Assembly: GCA_028386065.3 (NCBI GenBank)
Contig: JAKUCV010007776.1
Span: 411,541 to 475,540, forward strand
Source of the DNA: Turnera subulata
Lineage: Eukaryota > Streptophyta > Magnoliopsida > Malpighiales > Passifloraceae
Direction of reading: 5' to 3'
DNA: 64,000 bases
The position numbers were made by a program, and so were the translations under genes. Within the stretch, counting starts at the first letter, position 1; the number at the start of each line of letters is the position of its first letter. Of the stretch, positions 46,651 through 57,035 are shown piece by piece. The notes below the pieces were generated by a model, which worked only from the letters and a program-made list of their open reading frames with translations, searched no databases and was not told where the DNA came from.

Positions 46651-49600
46651 TAGGGGTGTAAACGAGCCGAGTCGAGCCGAGTAGTGCCGTGCTCGACTCG
46701 AGCTCGTTAAGTAAATCCCAAGCTCGAGCTCGAGCTCGAGCTCGATCGAGCTTGAATATTTGAGCTCGAGCTCGAGCTCGTTAGATTTTCCATTGTTCGA
46801 ACTCGGCTCGTTAAGGCTCGTTAAGCGGTGGTTGGCTTCGTTAGCCACGTCTCAACTCGTTAGAGCTCGTTAACTCGAGCTCGATTAAGCTCGATAATAT
46901 TAAATAGCCATTCAGAAATTTTTAAACACTCCAATCCAAAGTCCAAACATAACTAAATTGTTAATACTGGTAAACACTTAGGAAAAGTACCAAAAAATGT
47001 TTAAAAATTGGTAAACACTTCATGAAAGAACCTCCAACAAGCTCCATGCAAAACACTCCATGAATGAACCTCCAACAAATTTTCTTCACCTTCAAAATTT
47101 TCAGCAGTAGATCAAATACAAAACCAGTGTTCTTATGTCTGCTGCTGGTGGTGAAATTGAAGTTGAATAAAAGTGGGTTGGACAGGTGTACTTCAAGTAT
47201 TCAATAAGTTCCTGCATGTCATTAGGGAAGATTCAACAATAATAGATGCAAACATGAGCAAACAAACAGTATTAGAAATTCAAATCATTTTAATTATAGG
47301 TAAATCAGCCCAAGAGTTTTTGTTATTACAAATCTTCTACATAGGCCAACAACCAAACACACCAAACAAAAATCATCCAGTATATAGATAATACGATATA
47401 ACTGTCTGCAAGATAATTTGATACTTCGAATCCTTTATATGCTTCTGCCCCAAAAGTTAAACAGCTTGCTTAGCAGTTTTACTCATCTCAAGGAACGAGC
47501 AATACAGTGATAGTAAATAGTCTTGCGTAGATCCAGCTAATGTATATTCCATTCCGTTTACCAGATGAGAAATGTCACAATATGGAAAACACTACCTTTG
47601 ATCCAGCAATGTAGCCACCACATGATCCAAAAGATTTTGTGAAAGTTCCCATCATGATATCCACATCAGCTGTGTCCACCCCTAAGAGCTCACAAACACC
47701 TCTTCCGGTCTTACCCACAGCTCCAATGCTATGGGCCTCATCCAAATATGTATACACCTATTAACATAGTATTAAAACGATCAGAATCATTTGACTGAAG
47801 GAAAATATGATAGCAAGATAGTAGAAAGTGAGGCAAAATGTTATCATGTGATTTTTAGCAGAACATCAAAAGCAACAGTAACATTCAGCAAGGAACATGC
47901 CCAAACATCTTTGACACCAGGAAGCAAAGATTGTGCATTCTTTTTATGCTTTCCATAAGTTGATTTTCTCTTGTACTAAGTCTTTGTATGCACCCACAAA
48001 ATGTGATCAATGAAACGTTACCTAGTCTCAAACTAAACCTTTGTTTGACGAATCTTATCAATAAAACTCAACAAACAACCACTACACACACCTTCCCCAT
48101 CAAGACTGGAAGAATGGCGGAGTTTGTAGCATAACCCATGCCAAATACGATGGCAGCTGGTTTTCCAACAAATCTTGCCACTTGTTCCTCCAATGCATTA
48201 TGCAGCACCGTGGTGCCTGTGAAACAAAGAAACTGCTTATAGCAACAAACTCTAGCATTTGACCACAAAAGTTTTCAGCTTCCAATGCGATAATAACTAC
48301 AGATAACAAGAAAGTAGAGTCTAGGAATGCTTCACTACCTACAAGATGTCCATGTGAATTTCATTAACTTTTCCCGATATTGGAGAGATGCAGCTTCCTA
48401 CACAGTTCTGCAGTTCTTTTGATCTAATATTTCAATCAACACAAGCACGACAGCTCATCAACATATATGAGGCTTAATTTTCATTGATTCAAAACGCATT
48501 ACTTAATAAATCTCCTCTATTTTCAACTAATCACATTCTGATTAAAAAAAAATAAAACTACATAAATGTAAATCATCAACAAATCTGAGCAGCATAAGTC
48601 CGCTGAAACGGGCTCTTTTCTACATTAAGCTGCAAATTAGGAAGACAAAACCAATGGCGTTGACAGGAAAAATAAAAAGGACAGCAAAACCAAAACATTC
48701 TAAGAATTCCTGTACAATGTGACAGTAAATTAAGCGTTTAAAATAGAGTAATATTTCAAAAGAAACGAAAAAGGAAAAGGAAATCATCATCTGGTCAATA
48801 AGAAGGAGAAAAACAAAACGCTCACATCTTTGAATTGGAATTGGCCAAGTTTGCCGAGATACCAAATCGTGCAGTAATGGAACTCACGAACTCAGATCTA
48901 CTTTAGATCCGTGACCCCTAAAACAACAGAAATACCATGAAAAATTGATTAAAACTCACAACCCATAAATGAAACTCAAATGAGATGGGAAGATCCTCAC
49001 CCGATTATCATCTTGGTAGGAGTTCCGGTACTGGATTTCTCGCTGGATGGACTGGTCGATCGCAAGAAGACGACATCAAAACTCTTCAATCACCTCAGCT
49101 GAGGAACCAGCAGGCTCAGTGAGCCACCGCCGACGATGGATGGGTGTTTGGGTGATTGGGTTTTGTCGTAGAGATGGCAAAGAACTAGGGACTGTAAGTT
49201 TCAAATTGGGGCTTTTTCTTGTCTAGGTTTAGAGAAATCGAGCCCCCTCCCCTCTGCTGCAGTGATAGAGTGAGGGAAGCGAAGGGGAAACGGTGGCGGC
49301 GGCAGAAGAGAAGGATGGAAGAGATGCACCGGCTGGAAAGAAAATGAAGAGAGAGAGAGAAGATGAGGGTCTTGTGCTTAGGAGTGTAAACGGCTGGAAA
49401 GTAAATGAATGGAAGAGAAGAAAAAAAAAGAAAATAAGGAAAAAAATAGGGTATTAGGGTTTGGTAATAGAATATTATTATATTATGGCGAAGCTCGATA
49501 AGGCTCGCGAGCTTCACGAGCCGAGTATTGGTATGCTCAAGCTCGACTCGATAACCTTTTAAGCTCGGCTCGAGCTCGACTCGAGCTCGATAAACATGAG

Positions 49601-49668
49601 TCGAGTTCGAGTAGTCGCCGAGTCGATCCCGAGTAGCTCGCGAGTAGCTCTGCTCGTTTACACCCCTA
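46651..49668. mobile_element. non-autonomous hAT-type transposon carrying LCB2 exons
   Basis: Perfect 17-bp terminal inverted repeats, TAGGGGTGTAAACGAGC at the left and its reverse complement at the right. CTGCTCAC on both sides (46643-46650 and 49669-49676) is an 8-bp TSD, the hAT mark. Both subterminal regions are packed with GAGCTCGA-type repeats (46710-46790, 49490-49640). There is no transposase. Inside, on the minus strand, are two exons of a serine palmitoyltransferase subunit gene and apparent 5'-leader-like DNA (49000-49190). Confidence 0.92.
47596..48216 (-). pseudogene. LCB2 (fragment): captured serine palmitoyltransferase LCB2 exons
   Basis: Exon A (48216-48092), after a TTTCACAG acceptor, reads GTTVLHNALEEQVARFVGKP then AAIVFGMGYATNSAILPVLM ending GK at a GTGTGT donor. 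Exon B (47757-47596) reads [20 protein letters not shown] then [20 protein letters not shown] and [13 protein letters not shown] at a GTAGTG donor. These match the plant LCB2 subunit, which condenses serine with palmitoyl-CoA to start sphingolipid synthesis in the ER. TFTKS includes the family's PLP-binding Lys. The roughly 85 residues normally between the exons are missing, as are both ends of the protein. Exon A and exon B are both phase-compatible and could be joined in frame by splicing. It is not a functional enzyme gene. Confidence 0.9.
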
Positions 49669-52600
49669 CTGCTCACCAAGCCAACTGCCTGACAGATATC
49701 TGGTCTAGTGCATACCATAGTATATATTAGACTTCCGACTGCGCTCCGATATGGAACTCAGCTCATCCGCTCTCTCTCCTCAAGAGACTTAGGACACATA
49801 TGAATTCCCAAGGTTTGGCCTTTGTTGATAGGAGTATCAATTGGGTTGGAGTTCTACATATTGAATCATTCAAGAACTTTTCTGATGTAATTCTCTTGCG
49901 AGAGATACAACAACTTCTTAGAACGATCTCTTGAAATCTTAACTCCAAGAATATATGCAGCTTCATCCATATCTTTCATCTCAAACTGAGACGATAATAA
50001 GGCCTTAACCTCGTTGACAAACTCCAAGTCATTTCCAGCTATGAGCATATCGTCGACATACAACGTCAGAATCACAAACTTGTCTCTAGATCTCTTGGTA
50101 TATACACAATGGTCTTCCTCTATCATGGTAAAACCATTTGCTAAGACGACATTGTGGAAACATATATACCACTGCCTTGAAGATTGTTTAAGACCATAGA
50201 TAGACTTCAAAAGTCTACAAACCTTATGTTCGTGGCCTTGTTCAATGAAACACTCAGGTTGTTCCATATAAATCTCTTCACTCAACTCTCCATTAAGGAA
50301 GGCAGTTTTTACATCCATATGATGTAATTCTAGATCCAAGTTTGCAACTATAGCCAGAATAAGGCGGATCGAGGTGAAACGTACAACAGGTGAGAAAGTC
50401 TCGTCATAGTCTATCCCATGTTGTTGTGTGTACCCCTTCGCCACCAGTCGAGCCTTATATCTCTCAACTGTGCCATCTGCCTTGAGTTTAACTTTGAGAA
50501 CCCATTTATTCCCAATAGCTTTGCGTCCTACTGGAAGATCAACCAACTCCCAAACGTTGTTAACTCGCATGGATTCCATCTCATCCTGCATCGCTTTTGT
50601 CCATTTTTCCTTGGAAGGGCTTGAGAGGGCCTCTTTTACATTCCGAGGCTCATTGTCATCTTGTAAGAGCGACATAAAGAGTTCACCGCCTTTGATGTCA
50701 AATCGTCGACGAGGAGTCTTTATGCGTGAACCACGTCGCACACGTGACTCATTGTCCCCATCTGGTACAATATGGCTCCCACTCGGATCAAGGACATTTG
50801 CTTCACTCCCACTTGGAGGGAGATCTACCCCGTCACTCCCACTCGGAATAACAGGATTACCTTCATTCGCACCTGATGATGACAGACCAGGCTGGTGAGG
50901 AATCAACTGATCATCATCTGTCAAAATCCTCCCACTCGAATGAAGTGATCCTTGATCAACATTCTCAAACAAAGATAGGTCTTGACCTACCTCTCCCTTC
51001 TTAGGAAACTCATTCTCTAAGAATGTGACATCCCGAGACTCAAATTCAGTTACACTCCCACTGTCTTGCATACCTATAAACACATAACCTTTAGAGGTTT
51101 CTGAGTACCTGATGAAGATACTTTTCTTTCCTCTCGGGCCTAATTTGTCATGCTGATGAGAGGAATCATGTGTATAGGCAGCACACCCCCAAGGTCGTAA
51201 AACACTTAGGTCGGGTTGTCGTCCCATCCATAACTTATATGGAGTGGTTGCAACTGATTTGGTAGGCACTCGGTTGAGAATGTAAGTCGTTGTCAATAAG
51301 GCATCACCCCAGAAGGAGAAAGGCAACTGAGCCTGTGCCATCATTGACCTTACCATCTCAAAAAGCGTTCTATTACGCCTTTCCGCAACACCGTTTTGTT
51401 GAGGAGTGTAAGGAATATTCAATTGATGAACTATGCCCTTAGCATCACAAATATCCTTGAATTGGGTCAATAAGTATTCACGGCCACGATCAGTTCGTAA
51501 TGCCTTTATCTTACGATCCAACTGATTTTCCACTAAGCTCATGTAGCTTTAGAAGCATCTTAATGCTTCGGACTTGTGAGAAATCAAGTAGACATAACCA
51601 AAACGGGTATAGTCATCGATAAATGTGATAAAATAATACGCTCCGTGCCTGGCCCGAACATTCATGGGCCCACAGATGTCTGAATGGACTAGCTGTAAAG
51701 GAGATTCGGCCCTAGTGGCTACTTTTCCGAAGGGTTTTCGTGCTGATTTTCCAGCTAGACAATATTCACAAGTAGACATATCCACATGTGAGATGTTAGG
51801 AAGCAAACTTTATTTTGCTAACCGTTGCATTCTTTGTTGGCCAATATGACCTAGTCTAGCATGCCATGTGTTTATGTCAACATCACAAGTACGCGAAGCA
51901 ATAAACATGGAAAAACAAGCATTATTATTGAAAGAGGACTCATCCAAATCCATAACATAAAAACCTCCGGTCAAATATTCATAATCGAATAAAACAGAAT
52001 CCTGAGTTAACTTAACAAAATTGTCATGAAATAACAAAGTGTAGCCCAAACTCAATAAGTTCTTAACAGAAATAACATTTTCGTCGAATCGATGGTGCAT
52101 ATAGGACATCGTGTAAGATCAGGCTTTGGCCACCACGCAGGACTAACTTGCATGATCCAATGCCTTCGACAGCAACCCTTGTGTTGCTGCCTACATATAT
52201 CTATTTAGCTCCATGTGAAATCCGGCGAAATTCAACATAGGCATCACGTTCCCGCGTTATGTTGTCCGTGGCTGCTGAGTCTACAATCCACAAAGGATTA
52301 GATTCAGTGAGAAATACAGAACTAGAGACACAAAGTTCACTAGTTAAGGCGGTTGAAAATACCTTCCTTTTCGGCTCAGTGCAAGCACTGGAGTAGTGAC
52401 CCTTCTGGTTACAATTATAGCATTTCACACGTGCCATGCTGGTATTTTTCGGGCGCCTTCTTTTGCCCTGTTATTCTGCCTTAGGCTTCCCCTTTGGCTG
52501 AGTTGGCTTCATTTTCTTTTCCCAGGGTTTCTTGCGAGAACCACCCTTGGCCTTGGAAGTTGCCATATGCAACTCAGCTTGAGGCTTGCCAGCCTCAATC

Positions 52601-53229
52601 CGATCTTCCTCTAGCTCAAGGTGTTTTCGGACTTCTTCCAGATTGTTGATCCTCACATTGTGGGTGAGATGCATTTTCATATGGTCCCACTAATCTGGTA
52701 AAGAACGTATGGCTGCTTGGATCTGTTGTTCATCAGTAAGAACATGGCCCGAATTCCTTAACTCCCTGATCATATTGGCCATATGCCTCATATGCTGCTT
52801 CATAATATGAGCAGGGTTCTTCTTATAGGAATCGAACTTGATTGTCAAGGATCGAAGCTTAGTCACAGACAGAGTGCTGTAACTATTCTTCAACTTGTCT
52901 TAGATTTCCTTTGCAGTCGGGAGATCCTTGTAATCTAAGAAGATATCTTCTCCTACTGCACTCAACAACGTACGTCGAGCAGCAGAATCCTTCTTCTTCC
53001 AAGCATCATACGTGGCACGGTCAGCCCTATGCTTATCCGTGGTGCCAGCTTCAGGCTCATTCATGACTTGGTTGATGGCTTCTAGAGCCTCTTTCTCTTC
53101 CAGCACATACTGAATTTTTACGCTCCATATAGCGTAATTATCGCCATTGAGCTTCAACCCTTTGTTGAGCTCCGCGATAATAGCTGTAGTAGCAGCAACA
53201 GTCATGCTATATAAAAATAGGATGAACAA

Positions 53230-55257
53230 AGTTTAATGAGAATCATACTTGTATAACTAAAACACGCAGGGATTTAGATGTTCACATTGCATATATGTTG
53301 TGTAGCAAAAATTTGTAATCAACGAGGCTAATAAATTAATGTACAACTATGAGTCGAAAGTTCACTATGTTCCCAATCATCGTCCTTAAAGTAAATACAT
53401 AAAGGGAATTAGCCTAATTAATTATATAAATTTTGCTATTTTTATTCCTTGCCTTAACTTATTAAAACATATAATGACATGTTAAACATATCAACACATC
53501 ATGGATAGCATGTTAAACAAATTAACATGAATGCATAGGTCTGTTAAACAAATTAACATATTAAACAAATTAACATCAATCCATAGGTGTGTTAAAATAA
53601 TTAACATTAGTGCAAAGGTATGTTAAATAAATTAACATTATTGCATAATTGTGTTAAACTAATTAACATTAATACATAAGTATGTTAAACACATTAACAT
53701 ATACTTATGAATTATATTTTGAAATTTTTTTTTAAAAAAGCTCATTTAGCTAAAGAAAACAAAAAAAATATGCATATTTCCCCTTTTTTTTGTTTTCGCA
53801 GTGAGCAGCAAAAAAAAATTGGTCCACAACTTTGAAAAAAAGATCTTTGAGCAAAACAAACTACCCAAAAAAAAAGAGAAAAAAAAACGTGGGCCTTGTG
53901 CCCATGACTCAATGTCATTTAGCCCATTTCTTAATTCTGTCAACCATCCACTCCCCCCTTTTTTTTAAAAAAAAACTTACCAAAAAAACGTTTTGAGTAA
54001 ATGCCATAAAGGCTGTTTACTAATTAAAAGGAGAAAAAAAACGTGGGTATTAAGAGTAATTAAAAGGCTGATAATTCGTATTGATTGGGGCAATTAGTGT
54101 AGTAGAGTCGTTTGTCATTTATTGCCCCAAAAAAAAATCCTTTTCTTTGTGGTTGTGCAGGAGAAGCCGCCGCCCCTCCCACTGCCCCGATCGCGTCGTC
54201 CCCACCGCGGCCAGAGGTTGCAGAGGCGACAGCTGCCGGACATGCGAACAGATCGCGCGCCCGCGACGTCCACCCCTGCCAGCCCAGAAGACCGACGAGG
54301 ACGCAACGACACCGAGCGGCTCGACGACGATAAACGTCGCCTCGCCTTCTCTGGCAACCCTGCTCACCCGTGGTCAGCCCGCAGCCGTGCTCAACGATGC
54401 TCCAGTCGAGCCTCCACACCACCGCAAGTGCAGCAGCGGAGCTTGGTCGCGCAGCCGTCAGCCGCTCGATCCACCTACGCCGTCGCAAGCCATCCATCCG
54501 GGACAGTGAACCGCGCCGCCGTCGTGCATCCACCGTCTGTGGTGCTTCGGTGCGAGTCCCCTCCGGCCTTTCACCGCCATCTGCAGCGACCATTGGTTCT
54601 TCTGCCGTCGTGTGCTGCAAATGGATGTGAGTGGGTATCGGGTTTTGTTTTTTTTTTTTGTTTTTGTTTTGCAAAAAGGAACAAACAAAACACACAGATT
54701 CAGCTTTGGATGATTTACATCCTTTTTTTATATATAATTATTCTGTGTAGTTGCTGTTCAATAAGGGAATTAAAAAAAATGAGGGGCTGTGTTGATTGAC
54801 CGGAGGCCGGGAAACTGCTCCCCGGTCAAGCCTCATTTCCTTTTTTTTTTATGTATATCGATATTATCTGTATATGTTTTTGATTTTCTATGTTCTGTAC
54901 AGTGTAAAGGGATCATCAACACATAACTGATTTCTTTGTTCCCTAATTCACAGTACTAGTACTTGTTGGATTAACACAGAAAATAAAAAATACAGAGAAT
55001 ACATAATAAAAAAAATGCCTCATATATATTTTTCCAGATTACACAGCAAGTCAAGATACATGCCTCATACATGCCTTAATTCTTCATTTGACTAAAACAA
55101 ACGTTTGCAATTTATACATGTAAATTACACAATTACAGTAAACATATTTTACCGTTTCATGTTTTAGGCAAAAAAAAAACAAGCATGTAAATATGTGAAT
55201 CATACAAAAAAAAAATAGGCATTCGATTGGAAACTTAGACCAGAGATAAAGACTCTA
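53230..55257 (-). other. long 5' leader of copia copy 3
   Basis: About 2 kb between PBS and gag without a recognised gene. It contains a GC-rich block (about 54150-54620), the third such block in the window's copia leaders, and the minisatellite at 53470-53705. Confidence 0.6.
53470..53705. repeat. minisatellite, roughly 30-bp unit, about seven to eight copies
   Basis: Units are variants of TGTTAAACAAATTAACAT followed by TAATGCATAGG. Each unit contains the palindrome GTTAA...TTAAC. Confidence 0.9.
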
Positions 55258-55271
55258 GGCTCCGCTACCAA
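55258..55271 (-). other. primer-binding site of copia copy 3
   Basis: Minus-strand TTGGTAGCGGAGCC directly after the 5' LTR resembles the TGGTATCAGAGC site complementary to initiator Met-tRNA, with two to three changes. Confidence 0.7.
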
Positions 55272-55631
55272 TGAAGGAAAACATATATCTCCTGAATGAA
55301 ATAAATTAGGACACCTACTTGGAGTCCTAGCAGCGGAAGCAAACAGGTCTTGGAGTCCAGGTCTTGATCTACCGGTCGTGAAGGGTTGTCACAGTGTATC
55401 GGAGCAACCCTTGTAGTCTCCACGGCCTAAACCTCTCTTCTCTATAGCTGTGTATATGGTATATGTGGGTGTAACCTAGCCACCCTATGTATGTTATGTT
55501 CTTGGTATTTGTGCCATAGAACAACATGTATATATAGGAGGCAACTAGGGTTACAGGTGAGCACCCAACTTATGGGTGGACCTAGTGGGCCCCGCTACCT
55601 CAAGTGGGCCTCCACACAACATAACCCAACA
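55272..55631 (-). repeat. 5' LTR of copia copy 3
   Basis: 360 bp, six apparent transitions from 44564-44923, same TG...CA ends. Confidence 0.96.
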
Positions 55632-55636
55632 GTTTA

Positions 55637-56600
55637 TTCTCATCATAACCCTTAATATCCGGTATCAGGAAAATGTTAAATCATCCATGACAAATCACCA
55701 TTCAATACACTTATAAAGATGGCAATCTGTTATCTCATAAGTTAGCTAACATGACACTGGAGGCACATCTTAGAGTTTATTTTTTTTCAAAATCCTAATA
55801 TTTTTTAAACGTTTCTGTTTCTGATACAATGAGTCTGCCTTTGCCAACTCGTGTTTGACATTCATATAAATAGTATGGGGTAGGTCCTGTTTCAAACAAA
55901 AAAAACAACTTAACCCTAGTTGGCTTAACGTTAGTATAATTTAATTACGAGAGAGTATAATCATTAGTATTGTAAAACACAATTTGAAAAAGAAATACTT
56001 GCCAAAACAATTTATTAGCTGATGTAATAATTATTAATATCTTTAACGGGTAAAAAAAGACAATATAATCCATAGAGATATTCTCAGTGTAATTATTAAT
56101 ATTTTGTGTCATGCATATTATGGTGTTATGTAAATAGTTTTTGTAGAAACAAAATCATCCTTCAATATTTTACACCCAAGTCCGGTCTCCAATATTTATC
56201 GTTTATCCATTTCTCATGCAATAAAAGGAGAGAGTAAAGTAAAGGTTGAATCCTTCAAGGACTCAGTTGATACATCCTTAAATCTTGTCTTATCAGGAAA
56301 GGGCGAATCGCTTAACTATACTTACCATTTGCAAATTGCTATTAGAAAACAATTAGGTTTTGGGTAAGATATGATTTCCAATAACCCAAAAGATTGGTAA
56401 GTTCAAAAAAAAGATTGGTAAGATGATGATAATAAAGAAGTTGCTAAAGGGAAAAAAAAAAAAAGAAAAGAAGGAAAACTCTGCCACAATCAGACCAAAA
56501 GCCCCAAACTCCCCCAATCCCCGCACCCTCCCCACTCGATTTCGTTGTTCCCAAAATCCATTAGGATTAATTTTAAAAAACCAAACCACCACCACTCTCT
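55637..56600. other. intergenic, upstream of the GIP1-like gene
   Basis: AT-rich, no gene seen. The A-rich plus-strand stretch at 56420-57035 probably holds the promoter and leader of the next gene. Confidence 0.45.
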
Positions 56601-57035
56601 TACAATTACAAAACAAAACAAAACAAACTTACTCCCAAACCCAAACCCAAAAAGTAGTACAAGGAAAAACCTAACCGGATAAAAACACAAAAACAAGGGG
56701 AAAAAAAAAATATAAAAGAAGAAGGGCAAACACGAAACCAAAAAAATAAAAGGAAAAGAAAGGCGAGAAAGGGTTTTCGGTTTCCGTTCGCAGCTAAAAA
56801 AGCGAAGGCAAAGGCAAAGGCAAGAGTGGTGTTGTGCGAGAGAGACAGAGACAAAAGGAGAGAACGCCTTATAACCAACATATCCCATCCTCTCTTTTCC
56901 GTCCGCCGCGTAAACAAAACCGAGGTTCCAGTCCGCCGTACTACGCCGTTTTCCCTCAGATCCGAGCGAGAGAGAAAGCAAGGCGCGAGGGAAAGGAGAG
57001 GAAAAAGAACAAACCAAAAAAAAAAAAAAATAACC

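Larger units (their letters stand above)
46051..53205 (-). pseudogene. gag-pol polyprotein of copia copy 3, inactivated
   Basis: Order on the minus strand: gag (UBN2-type, from MTVAATTAIIAELNKGLKLN at 53205), CCHC zinc knuckle CYNCNQKGHYSSAC (about 52425-52384), protease with VDSAATDN in place of the usual D-S-G/A-A box, GAG-pre-integrase HARLGHIG, integrase (CEYCLAGK..., DDYTRFGYVYL, PYTPQQNGVAERRNRTL), reverse transcriptase (NKWVLKVKLKADG, YVDDM near 50050) and RNase H (GYTDVDHGGDPDDRKSTSGH). Stops interrupt the frame at about 52900, 52690, 52471, 52201, 51810, 51549 and 49866. A frameshift lies near 52085, and the hAT insertion at 46651-49668 separates reverse transcriptase from RNase H. 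It cannot make a full polyprotein. Confidence 0.93.
44564..55631 (-). mobile_element. Ty1/copia retrotransposon, copy 3 (younger), split by a hAT element
   Basis: 360-bp LTRs at 44564-44923 and 55272-55631 run TGAAGGAAAAC...CCCAACA in plus sense. A perfect 5-bp TSD, GTTTA, flanks them (44559-44563 and 55632-55636). In element sense the PBS next to the 5' LTR reads TTGGTAGCGGAGCC, close to the initiator-Met tRNA type. A purine tract, GAGTGGGAGA, precedes the 3' LTR. Gag-pol domains lie in copia order. I count six LTR differences, all transitions, so the insertion is fairly recent. Without the 3018-bp nested hAT element and one copy of its 8-bp TSD it would be about 8.0 kb. Confidence 0.96.

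Noticed and set aside
46051..46848. A 265-codon frame beginning with Glu/Leu repeats
   Set aside because: The first part is the GAGCTC-rich hAT end and only the part below about 46640 is RNase H of the retroelement.
49185..49718. A 177-codon frame mixing a copia pol end with unrelated sequence
   Set aside because: It runs from copia pol into the hAT terminal repeat; the join is an insertion boundary, not a gene fusion.
53470..53705. Possible CRISPR-like array
   Set aside because: Units are contiguous, without unique spacers, in a eukaryotic retroelement; it is a minisatellite.
54060..54799. Open frames of 211 and 225 codons on opposite strands
   Set aside because: Same GC-rich leader effect in copia copy 3; Arg/Pro/Ala-rich, no recognisable protein, no splice or promoter support.
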